A stretch of 64,000 nt of DNA from an uncultured Oscillospiraceae bacterium. Lineage in GTDB: Bacteria > Bacillota > Clostridia > Oscillospirales > Oscillospiraceae. The notes under the pieces are model-generated. The model was given only the letters and a program-made list of their open reading frames with translations, was not told the DNA's origin and did not search any database. Shown one piece after another: positions 32,601 to 41,318 of the stretch (position 1 is the stretch's first letter; the number at the start of each line of letters is the position of its first letter). The stretch lies in contig CALWOA010000013.1 in assembly GCA_944382965.1 (NCBI GenBank), positions 1 to 64,000 of the forward strand, written 5' to 3'. The position numbers and the translations under genes were made by a program.

Positions 32601-34163
32601 TCAAACCATGCTCTGCTCCCAGCAGTCAGGAGCAGTCAGGCCCATCATCTTGACAATGGTGGGAGCCACATTGGCAAGGCCGTAAGCGCCGTCCTTGATG
32701 ACCCAGGTGTGGTCCTTGTCATAGATGATGAACGGCACCGGGTTCAGGGAGTGGGCGGTGCGGACGGAAGTCTTGCCCTTCTTGGTTTCGGTCATCTGGT
32801 CGGCGTTGCCGTGGTCAGCGGTGACCAGCACGGTGTAGCCGTACTTGTCGGCAGCATCCAGGATGGCCTTCAGACCGTTGTCCACGCACTCCATGGCGTA
32901 AACCACAGCGTCCATAACGCCGGTGTGGCCCACCATGTCGCCGTTGGGGAAGTTGCAGCGCAGGAACTGGAACTGCTTGGAGGCCATGTTCTGCACCATC
33001 TTCTCGGTGATTTCCTTGGACTTCATGGCAGGCGCCTGCTCGAAGGGGATCACGTCGGAGGGGATCTCCTCGTAGACTTCCAGATTCTCGTCTACCTTGC
33101 CGGAGCGGTTGCCGTTCCAGAAATAGGTCACATGGCCGTACTTCTGGGTCTCGGACAGGGCATACTCGTGGATGCCGGCCTTGCACAGCACTTCGGTCAG
33201 GGTGTTGGTAATAACGGGAGGCTGCACCAGGTAATGCTCGGGGATGTTCAGATCTCCGTCATACTGCAGCATACCGGCAAACTTGACGCCGGTGTAGTCG
33301 CCCCGGTCGAACTTGTCAAAGTCCTTGCGGTCGAAGGCCAGGGAGATTTCCTGGGCACGGTCGCCACGGAAATTGAACAGGATCACGCTGTCGCCGTTGG
33401 CAATGGTCGCCACAGGCTTGCCCTCCCGGGCAATGACGAAAGCGGGCAGATCCTGGTCGATGCAGCCGGTTTCGGCACGGTAGGTTTCGATGGCCTCCTT
33501 GGCGGAAGCGAACATCCGGCCCTGACCCTGGACATGGGTTCTCCAGCCCTTCTCTACCATGGCCCAGTTGGCTTCGTAACGGTCCATGGTAATCTGCATA
33601 CGGCCGCCGCCGGAGGCGATGGCGTAGTCGCAGCCTTCGGTATTCAGCTGTGCCAGGGTCTTTTCCAGCATATCCACATACTCCAGAGCGGAGGTGGCAG
33701 GCACGTCACGGCCGTCCAGCAGGATGTGGCAGTAGGCCTTCTTCACGCCCTCGGCGTGGGCCTGGTTCAGCAGGGCAATCAGGTGGTGAATATTGGAGTG
33801 AACGTTGCCGTCAGACAGCAGGCCCAGGAAATGCATGGCCTTGCCGGACAGAGCGTTGGCAACCAGATCCTTCCAGGTTTCGGACGCATACAGAGCGCCG
33901 TTTTCAATGGACTCGCCCACCAGCTTGGCGCCCTGGGAGTAGACCTGACCGCAGCCCAGTGCGTTGTGGCCGACTTCGGAGTTGCCCATATCCTCATCGC
34001 TGGGCAGTCCAACGGCGGTGCCGTGGGCCTTCAGATAAGTATGGGGGCAGGTTGCCAGCAGATGATCCAGCGTCGGAGTCTTGGCCACAGCCACAGCGTC
34101 GCCGCTGCCGCCGTCACCCTTGCCGACGCCATCCATGATTACCAGAACAATGGGTTTTTCCAT
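32601..34163 (-). CDS. gpmI: 2,3-bisphosphoglycerate-independent phosphoglycerate mutase
   Basis: A 520-residue cytosolic, manganese-dependent enzyme that interconverts 3- and 2-phosphoglycerate in glycolysis. It belongs to the alkaline phosphatase superfamily. The N-terminal metal Asp is in VIMDGVGKGD and the catalytic Ser62 in DEDMGNSEVGHNALG. The C-terminal metal site is in TADHGNADQM. The length is slightly above the usual 510. A consensus-like promoter lies at 34223-34251 and the ribosome site GGGAGGA before the ATG. Confidence 0.95.
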   Translation of the reverse strand: MEKPIVLVIMDGVGKGDGGSGDAVAVAKTPTLDHLLATCPHTYLKAHGTAVGLPSDEDMGNSEVGHNALGCGQVYSQGAKLVGESIENGALYASETWKDLVANALSGKAMHFLGLLSDGNVHSNIHHLIALLNQAHAEGVKKAYCHILLDGRDVPATSALEYVDMLEKTLAQLNTEGCDYAIASGGGRMQITMDRYEANWAMVEKGWRTHVQGQGRMFASAKEAIETYRAETGCIDQDLPAFVIAREGKPVATIANGDSVILFNFRGDRAQEISLAFDRKDFDKFDRGDYTGVKFAGMLQYDGDLNIPEHYLVQPPVITNTLTEVLCKAGIHEYALSETQKYGHVTYFWNGNRSGKVDENLEVYEEIPSDVIPFEQAPAMKSKEITEKMVQNMASKQFQFLRCNFPNGDMVGHTGVMDAVVYAMECVDNGLKAILDAADKYGYTVLVTADHGNADQMTETKKGKTSVRTAHSLNPVPFIIYDKDHTWVIKDGAYGLANVAPTIVKMMGLTAPDCWEQSMV

Positions 34164-34222
34164 AACAGTATTCCTCCCAAAAGCGAGTAGTACGCATAAT
34201 TTTTCAGTTTATAGTTCAAGTT

Positions 34223-34251
34223 ATTTTACATCATTTTTCAGAAACTTACAA
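34223..34251 (-). promoter_or_regulatory. Promoter of gpmI
   Basis: On the minus strand TTGTAA (34251-34246) and TAAAAT (34228-34223) are separated by 17 bases, about 60 bases before the start codon. Confidence 0.6.
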
Positions 34252-34279
34252 CTACTTTTTTATTTTTTCCGTTCCACAC

Positions 34280-34325
34280 AAAAAAACCTCCGGGAAATAC
34301 CCAAAATGGGTAATTTTCCCGGAAG
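34280..34325 (-). terminator. Terminator after the leucine-rich-repeat protein
   Basis: On the minus strand TTCCGGGAAAATTACCC pairs with GGGTATTTCCCGGAGG (one internal bulge) and is followed by a run of T residues at 34286-34280. Confidence 0.85.
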
Positions 34326-34365
34326 TTGTGAAAAATGTTTGAAGCTGCTTTTGGTTTGCTGTGAA

Positions 34366-35289
34366 TCAGCCGGAGTATTTACCGCCCTTGTGGCTCATGC
34401 CCCGGAAGATCAGGGCTCCCACAAGCAGGAATGTCAGCACTGCCGCCACGATGACCACGCCAATCCAGCCGCTGCCGCCAACTTGCTCGATCATCTCCGG
34501 CTCCGTGGGAATCGTAGTAGGAGCAGAGGTAGGAGCGGTAGTAGGTGCAGTGGTAGGGGCGGTGGTAGGTGCGGTGGTGGGAGCCGTGGTAGGCGCGGTA
34601 GTGGGGGCAGTGGTGGGGGCAGTGGTAGGTGCCGTAGTCGGCTCTGTGGTGGGAGCTGTGGTGGCCTCGGTCACGGGCTCTTCTTTTACAGGGTTGGGGA
34701 CTTCCTCGCCGTCAGAGCCTGCCTGGATTACTTCCAGACGTCCGCCGAAGTTTTTCATCAGCTCGTCCACCGGCTCCTTGGGCCAGGGATTGTCCACCGG
34801 ATAGTAAATGGTAATCTGGTTGCCGTTCCACAGGCAGCTGGCGTTGAAAGAAGGCATGCCGCCGTCACAGTAGACGGTGACCAGTTTGCCGCAGTCGGCA
34901 AAGCACTCCTGTCCGAACCGGTGGAAGGTTGCCGGCATGTGGATGGAAGTCAGGCTGTCGCAGTTATAGAATCCCTTGGGGTCAATCTCCTTCAAGGAAC
35001 TGCCGAAATTGATGCTGGTCAGGTTTTCGCAGTCGGCAAAGGCACCTTCGCCAACCTTGGTCACGCCGCCGGTAAGTACAACGGATTTAATTTCCGATTT
35101 GTGGCTTTCCCAGGGGCTGCCGGCGTCCATTTCACCGGAACCGGATACCGTCAGGGTGCCCCCTTCCAGGGTCCAGGTCAGGCCGTCGCCGCAGGTGCCG
35201 CTGGTCTCTCCCTCAGCGGCCAGAGCCATAGGTGCTGCCAGGGTCAGCAGGCAAACCACGGCCAGCAGGTATACAATCCATTTTTTCAT
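34366..35289 (-). CDS. Secreted BspA-like leucine-rich-repeat surface protein
   Basis: A 307-residue exported protein. Residues 1-25 form a signal peptide ending LAAEG. Residues about 40-170 carry BspA/TpLRR-type repeats (CENLTSINFGSSLKEIDPKG, CDSLTSIHMPATFHRFGQEC, CGKLVTVYCDGGMPSFNASC). A TTAP repeat stalk spans residues 209-262, and a membrane segment near 275-296 anchors the protein. It is likely displayed on the cell surface for adhesion or contact; this is a family inference. GGGAGA lies upstream of the ATG. It directly follows recG on the same strand. Confidence 0.85.
   Translation of the reverse strand: MKKWIVYLLAVVCLLTLAAPMALAAEGETSGTCGDGLTWTLEGGTLTVSGSGEMDAGSPWESHKSEIKSVVLTGGVTKVGEGAFADCENLTSINFGSSLKEIDPKGFYNCDSLTSIHMPATFHRFGQECFADCGKLVTVYCDGGMPSFNASCLWNGNQITIYYPVDNPWPKEPVDELMKNFGGRLEVIQAGSDGEEVPNPVKEEPVTEATTAPTTEPTTAPTTAPTTAPTTAPTTAPTTAPTTAPTTAPTTAPTSAPTTIPTEPEMIEQVGGSGWIGVVIVAAVLTFLLVGALIFRGMSHKGGKYSG
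34504..34665 (-). repeat. Degenerate 12-bp tandem repeats encoding the TTAP stalk
   Basis: About thirteen units of 12 bases encode TTAP, with occasional TTEP or TSAP. Wobble positions vary between units, so slippage may be reduced, but unit number could differ between strains. Confidence 0.85.
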
Positions 35290-35342
35290 AATCTTGTTCT
35301 CCCTTCTTGAGGATGGGTCTTTATTGCCAACCGCCTGAGCGG

Positions 35343-37391
35343 TCAGTTCATGGTTCCTTCCCAGCGCTGGAACAGCTGTCCAATGCGCTGGCGCAGTGCC
35401 CGGGCTTCCGGTGCATCGGAGGTTCCGGCGGTGTCAATCCACCGGGCAGAGGCCGCCTGGGCATCTTTCAGAGTTTTCAGGTCGCAGCTTAGATCCGCCA
35501 CCCGGAAGGCGGGCAGTCCTGACTGGCGGGAGCCGAAGAAATCTCCCGGGCCCCGGAGTTTCAGATCTTCTTCCGCAATCCGAAATCCGTCGGTGGTTTT
35601 GCACAGAGCCTTCAGCCGCTCCAGGGTTTCCGGGTTGCGGTTGTGACTGGTGAGAATGCAGTAGCTTTTGGCTTTGCCCCGGCCTACCCGGCCCCGGAGC
35701 TGGTGCAGCTGGGACAGGCCGAACCGGTCGGCATCTTCAATCACCATCAAGGTAGCGTTGGGCACGTCCACCCCTACCTCGATTACCGTAGTGGCCACCA
35801 TCACATCCGCCTCGCCCCGGGCAAAGGCGGCCATGGCTGCTTCTTTTTCGCTGCCTTTCATCTGACCATGGAGCAGGGTAATCCGCAGATCGGGAAATAC
35901 GGTCTGCTGCAGGGTTTCCGCCCAGGCAGCGGCGGCCTTGACCCCCAGCTCCTGATTTTCCTCCACCGCCGGGCAGACCACAAAGCACTGGTTGCCCTGG
36001 CTGACCTGCTTGCGGATAAAAGCGTTGATCCGGGGGCGGTAGCTTTCATTCACCAGGAAAGTATCCACCTTCTCCCGCCCCGGAGGCAGCTCGTCCAGAA
36101 TGGACACGTCCAGATCGCCGTACATCAGCAGCGCCAGGGTTCGGGGAATGGGAGTGGCAGACATCACCAGCAAATGGGGGTCGTCCCCTTTGCCCGACAG
36201 CCGGGAGCGCTGAGCCACGCCGAAGCGGTGCTGTTCGTCCGCAATCACCAGTCCCAGATTGGAAAACCTTGTGGCATCGGTGAGCAGCGCATGGGTACCA
36301 ACCACCACCTGCAAGGTGCCTTCTTCCAGCTGCTGGCGCAGAAGCTTTTTTTCTTTGACGCTCATGGAGCCGGTGAGCAATCCCACCGAAATCTGCAGGG
36401 GCGCAAACAGCTTGCTCAACGAGGCATAGTGCTGCTCCGCCAGAATTTCCGTGGGCGCCATCAGCGCCACTTGCCTGCCGTTGCGGGCTGCGCAGCAGGC
36501 GGCAGCTGCCGCCACCATGGTTTTGCCGCTGCCCACATCGCCCTGAACCAGACGGTTCATAGGGGTGCCTTTTTGAAAATCTTTCAGAATTTCTTCCACC
36601 GCCCGGCGCTGGGCACCGGTGAGGGCAAAGGGCAGAAGGTCGTAAAACGGCTGCAAGTCCAGATTTTCATATACTTCCGCCTTCTTTTCCCGGCGGTTCT
36701 GGCGCATCAGGGAAAGTCCTGCGCTGAATACGAAAAATTCCTCGAAAATCAGGCGCTTCTTCGCCTGCTCCGCTTCTTCCATGGATTTTGGCTGGTGGAT
36801 GGCGGTATAGGCCTGCTGGGCAGGCAGGATATCATATTCCCGCCGTACCGATTCCGGCAGGATTTCCGGTGGGGCATCGCAGATGGCCAATGCCTGCTGC
36901 ACCAGCCGCAGCAGCACACCGTTGCTCAATCCCGCCGTCAGGGGATAGATGGGCATTACCCGCCGGGTATTCACCGCCGGGGCGTCCACCGGTTCAAAGG
37001 TGGGATTGGTCATGTTATAGCCGATGAAATCCCCGCTGACCGCGCCGTAAAAGATGTACTCGCTGCCGTACTGCAGCTGCTGGGCGGCGTACTGGGAATT
37101 GAAAAAGGTCAGATTCAGCCGTCCGGTGGTATCCGCCACCGTTACCTTGGTCACATCCAGGCCCTTGCGGACATGGGCAGTGCGGGGGGTGTTCATCACC
37201 ATGGCCCGGAAGCAGGCAGGGACATCCGGCTCCAGCTTTTCAATGTTTACCAGCCGGGTCCGGTCCTCGTAACCTCGGGGGAAGTGGCAGATCAGATCCT
37301 CCAGGGTGAAAATATTCAGGTTAGCCAGCTGTCTGGCTCTGGCCTGGCCCACACCTTTGAGCAGCGTCACCGGATCGGACAATTTCGCCAT
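35343..37391 (-). CDS. recG: ATP-dependent DNA helicase RecG
   Basis: A 682-residue helicase that remodels stalled replication forks and Holliday junctions. Residues 1-200 form the wedge domain with an OB fold. Helicase motifs follow: Walker A GDVGSGKT, motif II as IADEQHRFG, SATPIPRTLALLMYGDLDVS (motif III), and the C-terminal TTVIEVGVDVPNATLM and QLRGRVGRG motifs. I choose the ATG at 37391 because GGGAGGGA lies just upstream; an in-frame ATG at 37409 would overlap that site. It is behind rpsT but separated from it by a terminator. Confidence 0.96.
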   Translation of the reverse strand: MAKLSDPVTLLKGVGQARARQLANLNIFTLEDLICHFPRGYEDRTRLVNIEKLEPDVPACFRAMVMNTPRTAHVRKGLDVTKVTVADTTGRLNLTFFNSQYAAQQLQYGSEYIFYGAVSGDFIGYNMTNPTFEPVDAPAVNTRRVMPIYPLTAGLSNGVLLRLVQQALAICDAPPEILPESVRREYDILPAQQAYTAIHQPKSMEEAEQAKKRLIFEEFFVFSAGLSLMRQNRREKKAEVYENLDLQPFYDLLPFALTGAQRRAVEEILKDFQKGTPMNRLVQGDVGSGKTMVAAAAACCAARNGRQVALMAPTEILAEQHYASLSKLFAPLQISVGLLTGSMSVKEKKLLRQQLEEGTLQVVVGTHALLTDATRFSNLGLVIADEQHRFGVAQRSRLSGKGDDPHLLVMSATPIPRTLALLMYGDLDVSILDELPPGREKVDTFLVNESYRPRINAFIRKQVSQGNQCFVVCPAVEENQELGVKAAAAWAETLQQTVFPDLRITLLHGQMKGSEKEAAMAAFARGEADVMVATTVIEVGVDVPNATLMVIEDADRFGLSQLHQLRGRVGRGKAKSYCILTSHNRNPETLERLKALCKTTDGFRIAEEDLKLRGPGDFFGSRQSGLPAFRVADLSCDLKTLKDAQAASARWIDTAGTSDAPEARALRQRIGQLFQRWEGTMN

Positions 37392-37484
37392 AGCCTTCCC
37401 TCCCCGCATTTTCTCCCATTATACGCAAAAAGCCAACGCAAAGCAACGAAAATCTGTAAACAAATTTTGACCTTTCCAGACATG

Positions 37485-37516
37485 AAAAAACTCCCTCCGG
37501 AACAATCGGGAGGGAG
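37485..37516 (-). terminator. Terminator of rpsT
   Basis: CTCCCTCC (37491-37498) and GGAGGGAG (37509-37516) form a hairpin. On the minus strand it is followed by TTTTTTC. Confidence 0.88.
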
Positions 37517-37531
37517 ATATTTTCAGAGAAA

Positions 37532-37795
37532 TCAGGCCAGCTTGTTCAGCTTCAGCGTCATGCTGCTCTTCTTGCGGGCAGCGTTGTTCTTGTGCAGCAG
37601 ACCCTTGATGACAGCCTGGTCAACAGCCTTGACAGCCTGCTTGTAAGCAGCCTCGGCATTGGCCTTGTCACCGGACACCAGAGCGGCGTCGAACTTCTTC
37701 AGGTTGGTCTTCAGCGCAGACTTCTCGGCCTTGTTCTTCTCATAAGCAACTTTGGAAGAAATGACATCCTTCTTAGAGGACTTAATGTTGGGCAT
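37532..37795 (-). CDS. rpsT: 30S ribosomal protein S20
   Basis: An 87-residue, highly basic, helical ribosomal protein that binds 16S rRNA. It starts MPNIKSSKKDVISSKVAYEK and ends RKKSSMTLKLNKLA, as usual for S20. AAAGGAGGTGG lies before the ATG at 37795; an in-frame GTG upstream is inside that site. A strong promoter (37836-37864) and a terminator enclose it as a single-gene unit. Confidence 0.96.
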   Translation of the reverse strand: MPNIKSSKKDVISSKVAYEKNKAEKSALKTNLKKFDAALVSGDKANAEAAYKQAVKAVDQAVIKGLLHKNNAARKKSSMTLKLNKLA

Positions 37796-37835
37796 GGATT
37801 CCACCTCCTTTAGCTAGTTGTCCATACAGACACAC

Positions 37836-37864
37836 ATTATAACCTGTTTGTCAAACAAAATCAA
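37836..37864 (-). promoter_or_regulatory. Promoter of rpsT
   Basis: On the minus strand TTGATT (37864-37859) and TATAAT (37841-37836) are 17 bases apart, about 40 bases before the rpsT start. Confidence 0.7.
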
Positions 37865-38058
37865 CCCTTTTTTTAAATTTTTTTCACAACCGGGGACAGC
37901 TGTGGAAAGCCTCGTCCCTTGACCAAAGGGTGTGTAGGATTTTTTGTGTCAAGGGGTAATTTTTACACAAAATCTGTCCCATGGTAAAATCCACGACCTG
38001 CAAAAAAGTAGGAAAAGTGTCGAAGGCCGTCGCATCGTTTTATGTGAACCGGCAATGT

Positions 38059-38202
38059 ATATCCACAGACTGCTTTTCCTGTGGATAACTCCTGTGGACA
38101 AACCTGTGGAGAATGTGGAAAACTCAGAGTTTTCAACAGGTATTCCGGGGATTTCGTTTTGCACACCCCCTTGTGGAGAAGGCTGTATACCCCTGTGCAT
38201 AA
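38059..38202. promoter_or_regulatory. Cluster of DnaA-box-like nonamers between rpsT and sigG
   Basis: Seven nonamers match TTATNCACA or differ from TTATCCACA by one base: ATATCCACA (38059), and on the other strand TGTGGATAA (38080, perfect), TGTGGACAA (38093), TGTGGAGAA (38105), TGTGGAAAA (38114), TGTGGAGAA (38172) and TGTGCATAA (38194, fits TTATNCACA). Four lie in tandem within 43 bases. An eighth weaker one is at 37901. No dnaA or dnaN gene is present, so it may be a DnaA-titration or replication-linked control site and not the origin. The remainder of 37865-38419 shows no supported gene. Confidence 0.6.
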
Positions 38203-38419
38203 CCGCGCAACCCAGGCGCAAAAAAGCGTGTTACGTCACCGCCGGAGGCAGATCTCCCCTTGACAAAAGTCTGCGAAAAAGTTTACAAATTGTAAAAAAA
38301 TCTTGTACGGTCTTTTTCTCTCCCGTTCCATGGCGAAAATTTTTTGTGAAAAACCCCCAAAAAATCTTTCCATGGCAGCCTGTCCCAAAAAGCTCCCTCT
38401 CTGGCAGAAAAATCTTTTG

Positions 38420-38448
38420 GTATCTTTTGGCATCCCTGGGGCATACTG
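38420..38448 (+). promoter_or_regulatory. Forespore-type (sigma-F/sigma-G) promoter of sigG
   Basis: GTATC (38420-38424) and CATACTG (38442-38448), 17 bases apart, resemble the sigma-F/G consensus (GHATR and CATWHTA). It lies about 28 bases before the sigG start, which fits the known self-activation of sigG. Confidence 0.6.
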
Positions 38449-38476
38449 TTCCTATCCCAACACGAGGAGGAACACC

Positions 38477-39256
38477 ATGCAGGGAAAAGTAGAGATCTGC
38501 GGCGTGAACACATCCAAGCTGGGAGTTTTGTCCCAGGTGGAAATGGATACTCTGCTCCGACGAGCCAAAGAAGGGGACAAAGCCGCCCGGGAAAAGCTGA
38601 TTGAAGGCAATCTGCGGCTGGTTTTGTCGGTGATTCAGCGCTTCGACAAGCGGGGGGAAAATCCGGACGATCTGTTCCAGGTGGGCTGCATCGGCCTGAT
38701 CAAAGCCATTTCCAACTTTGACCCGGACAAGCAGGTGCGCTTTTCCACCTATGGCGTGCCCATGATTGCCGGAGAAGTGCGGCGGTATCTGCGGGACAAC
38801 AGCGCCATCCGGGTCAGCCGTTCCATCCGGGACGTGGCCTACCGGGTATTGCAGTGCAAGGAAGCCCAGACCTGTGCCCTGGGCCGGGAACCTACTTTGG
38901 AAGAAATCTCCAAAGAGTTGGACATTCCTTTGGAGGAAGTCAGTCAGGCCCTGGATGCGGTCAGCGCCCCGGTGAGCCTGTACGACCCGGTGTATGCCGA
39001 CGGGGGCGATCCGCTGACGGTGATGGACCAGGTCCGGGACACCCGGAACACCGAGGCCAGCTGGATGGAACACATCACCCTGCAAAACGCCTTCCGGGCA
39101 TTGCAGCCCCGGGAAAAGCAAATCCTCTCCCTGCGGTTTTACGACGGCAAAACCCAGATGGAGGTAGCCAACGCCCTGGGCATTTCCCAAGCCCAGGTAT
39201 CCCGGCTGGAAAAGGGCGCCATCGGCGCCATGCGCAAATCCGTCAGCATTTCCTGA
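38477..39256 (+). CDS. sigG: Forespore sigma factor G
   Basis: A 259-residue sigma-70 family factor that directs late forespore transcription. The N-terminus MQGKVEICGVNTSKLGVLSQ is diagnostic for sigma-G. Region 2 (FDKRGENPDDLFQVGCIGLI) and region 4 with a helix-turn-helix (TQMEVANALGISQAQVSRLE) are clear. GAGGAGG lies before the ATG at 38477; upstream in-frame codons belong to the intergenic region. It has a forespore-type promoter and is followed by a ylmC-type gene. Confidence 0.95.
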   Translation: MQGKVEICGVNTSKLGVLSQVEMDTLLRRAKEGDKAAREKLIEGNLRLVLSVIQRFDKRGENPDDLFQVGCIGLIKAISNFDPDKQVRFSTYGVPMIAGEVRRYLRDNSAIRVSRSIRDVAYRVLQCKEAQTCALGREPTLEEISKELDIPLEEVSQALDAVSAPVSLYDPVYADGGDPLTVMDQVRDTRNTEASWMEHITLQNAFRALQPREKQILSLRFYDGKTQMEVANALGISQAQVSRLEKGAIGAMRKSVSIS

Positions 39257-39328
39257 GGATTTCCGGGGAAGAGGCATTCTTCCCCGGGTGAGTACATAGA
39301 CTGAACCAAAACCCAAGGAGGAATGGGC

Positions 39329-39601
39329 ATGTCTATGAAATTTACCACCCTGCAATGCAAAGAAGTAATCTGTGTGGGCTCGGGGCAGCGTCTGGGCTTT
39401 GTCTCCGACGTACAAATTGAGCTGCCCCAGGGAACGGTCTGCGCCATTGTGGTGCCCGGGCCCTGCAAATTCTGGGGCGTACTGGGCCGCCACGACGATT
39501 ACATAATCCCCTGGAACAGCATCTGCAAAATCGGCCCGGACATTGTGCTGGTGGATACCCAGCCTGACCAGTGCCGGGTGCCCAGAGGCCGCTGCTGCTA
39601 A
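39329..39601 (+). CDS. YlmC/YmxH-family PRC-barrel sporulation protein
   Basis: A 90-residue protein of the YlmC/YmxH family. It has a single PRC-barrel-like domain: MKFTTLQCKEVICVGSGQRL, GFVSDVQIELPQG, and a DYIIPWNSICKIGPDIVLV end. These proteins are expressed in sporulation and their role is poorly known. I choose the ATG at 39329, seven bases after AAGGAGG; the ATG at 39323 is too close to it. It follows sigG by 72 bases, which is a common pairing in these bacteria. Confidence 0.82.
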   Translation: MSMKFTTLQCKEVICVGSGQRLGFVSDVQIELPQGTVCAIVVPGPCKFWGVLGRHDDYIIPWNSICKIGPDIVLVDTQPDQCRVPRGRCC

Positions 39602-39918
39602 GGGTTTGCCCGTGTTCTTCTGCCCCGCTTTCGGCATTGTCCGGAAGCGGGGCGGAGACTGTCGAAAAACCCCTTACGGGCTTTTCCGACAAACTTGGCA
39701 GTCTGCTGCGCGCATAATTTGTCCCCCGATAGGGGGACAAATTCCACACTTGCAGCCTGAGAAGTGTTTTCTGCCAGGTACGCGCCCCGGCAGAAAACAG
39801 TTTGAACTTTATTTGCCGCCTACGTCGGCAAACTCTGCGAGGCTTTTTAGACACACTGCGCTCCGCTTTTGGCGATGTCCGGAAGCGGGGCGTTTTTCTT
39901 TCTTCGGGGAAATGGGAC
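39602..39918. other. Intergenic array of hairpins with a duplicated stem
   Basis: No gene is seen. Hairpins follow one another: CCCCGCTT/AAGCGGGG near 39622-39650, AATTTGTCCCCC/GGGGGACAAATT at 39716-39743, GTTTTCTGCC/GGCAGAAAAC at 39766-39798, TTTGCCG/CGGCAAA at 39812-39832, and a second copy of the first stem at about 39861-39893 followed by GTTTTT. The first and last stems share the loop sequence TGTCCGGAAGCGGGGC. It may be a structured RNA, a repeat element, or tandem terminators. Confidence 0.5.
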
Positions 39919-39947
39919 TTGCAATGATACTGCGCTTTCGGTATAAT
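39919..39947 (+). promoter_or_regulatory. Promoter of the nucleoside-salvage operon
   Basis: TTGCAA (39919-39924) and TATAAT (39942-39947) are separated by 17 bases, 27 bases before tdk. Confidence 0.7.
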
Positions 39948-39974
39948 CAAGGCAGTGAACGGAGGTAGAAACAG

Positions 39975-40604
39975 ATGGCGAAACTCTATTTCAAGTATGG
40001 TGCCATGGGCTCCAGCAAAACCGCCCAGGCTCTGATTACCAAATACAATTACGAAGAAAATGATCTCCAGGTCTGGCTGGTCAAGCCCAGCGCCGATGAC
40101 CGGGACGGCCAGCAGATTCTGCGCAGCCGCATCGGCCTGCAGGCTCAGGTAGAGGTGATTCCTCCGGAAATGGACATGTATCAGCGCTTTACCCAGACCC
40201 AGCTGGGCAAATGCGACGTGATTATTGTAGATGAGTGCCAGTTCCTGACGGAAGCACAGATTGACCAGCTGCGCGCCATTGTCAACGATTACGGCATCCC
40301 TGTCATGTGCTTCGGTCTGCGCACGGATTTCCAGACCCGGCTCTTTCCCGGCAGCCGCCGGCTGATGGAGGTAGCGGACACCATTCAGGAGATCAAAACC
40401 ATCTGCGACTGCGGAGCCAAAGCCACCGTCAATGCCCGAATCGACTCCCAGGGCCATATCATCACCCAAGGCGCCCAAGTTGTGCTGGGAGGCAACGACA
40501 GCTACATTGCCATGTGCCACAAGTGCTACGTCCGGGGCATTCGGGAAAATCGGGTCATCAAACTGCACGGCCATAACGAAAATTCAGGAGGTAATGTACA
40601 ATGA
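39975..40604 (+). CDS. tdk: Thymidine kinase
   Basis: A 209-residue type II thymidine kinase that phosphorylates thymidine to dTMP with ATP. The P-loop is [12 protein letters not shown] (residues 9-20), the catalytic Glu is in [10 protein letters not shown] (near residue 90) and the lasso loop is around [17 protein letters not shown]. Zinc-binding Cys pairs are CDCGAKA and CHKC. GGAGG precedes the ATG. It is the first gene of a nucleoside-salvage operon and overlaps deoC by 4 bases. Confidence 0.94.
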   Translation: MAKLYFKYGAMGSSKTAQALITKYNYEENDLQVWLVKPSADDRDGQQILRSRIGLQAQVEVIPPEMDMYQRFTQTQLGKCDVIIVDECQFLTEAQIDQLRAIVNDYGIPVMCFGLRTDFQTRLFPGSRRLMEVADTIQEIKTICDCGAKATVNARIDSQGHIITQGAQVVLGGNDSYIAMCHKCYVRGIRENRVIKLHGHNENSGGNVQ

Positions 40605-41287
40605 ACGTAACAGACATTCTCGCCAAGTGCGACCACACATTGCTGTCTCAGACCGCCACCTGGGCCGAAATCCAGGCCATCTGTGACGACGGCCTGCGCT
40701 ATCACACCGCCTCCGTCTGCATCCCCGCTTCCTATGTCAAGCAGGCCAAGGAATATGTAGATGGCAAGCTGCCCATCTGCACCGTCATCGGTTTCCCCAA
40801 CGGCTACGACACCACCGCCGCCAAGTGCTTCATGGCTTCCGACGCTGTGGACAACGGAGCGGACGAGGTGGACATGGTCATCAACATCGGCTGGGCCAAA
40901 GATGGCAAATGGGATGCCATCACCGACGAAATCGCCGCCGTGAAAGCCGCCTGCAAAGGGAAGCTTCTGAAGGTCATCATCGAAACCTGCCTGCTGACCG
41001 AAGAAGAAAAAATCCACCTGTGCAAGTGCGTTTCCGATTCCGGGGCAGACTATATCAAGACTTCCACCGGCTTTTCCAAGGCAGGCGCTACTTTTGAAGA
41101 CGTAGCATTGTTTGCCAAGCACGTTGCCCCCCATGTAAAGATCAAGGCTGCCGGCGGTATCTCCAGCCTGGAGGATGCAGAAAAATTCATCTCCCTGGGC
41201 GCTGACAGATTGGGCACCAGCCGGATTGTCAAGCTGGCCAAGGCCATGGAGCAGGGCAAACAGGCCCAAAACGACGGAAGTTATTGA
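40601..41287 (+). CDS. deoC: Deoxyribose-phosphate aldolase
   Basis: A 228-residue class I aldolase that splits 2-deoxyribose 5-phosphate into glyceraldehyde 3-phosphate and acetaldehyde. The Schiff-base lysine lies in [20 protein letters not shown] and the second active lysine in [23 protein letters not shown] precedes its start, which overlaps the tdk stop. The size is normal for the family. It allows use of deoxyribose from nucleosides as a carbon source. Confidence 0.95.
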   Translation: MNVTDILAKCDHTLLSQTATWAEIQAICDDGLRYHTASVCIPASYVKQAKEYVDGKLPICTVIGFPNGYDTTAAKCFMASDAVDNGADEVDMVINIGWAKDGKWDAITDEIAAVKAACKGKLLKVIIETCLLTEEEKIHLCKCVSDSGADYIKTSTGFSKAGATFEDVALFAKHVAPHVKIKAAGGISSLEDAEKFISLGADRLGTSRIVKLAKAMEQGKQAQNDGSY

Positions 41288-41318
41288 GAATATCATCTAT
41301 AATAAGGAGGAAACGCTT

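Noticed and set aside
30407..34190. Long + strand open frames opposite fakA and gpmI
   Set aside because: They mirror well-supported minus-strand genes. In G+C-rich DNA antisense frames stay open; their His/Val/Gly-rich translations match no family.
35643..37646. 667-codon + strand frame opposite recG
   Set aside because: Antisense shadow of recG without a ribosome site or recognisable domain.
38059..38202. Calling the DnaA-box cluster the chromosomal origin
   Set aside because: No dnaA, dnaN, rpmH or recF nearby and no skew data; kept as a candidate DnaA-binding site only.
37944..38492. 182-codon + strand frame between rpsT and sigG
   Set aside because: No ribosome site, composition unlike neighbours, spans the DnaA boxes and sigG promoter, and matches no family.
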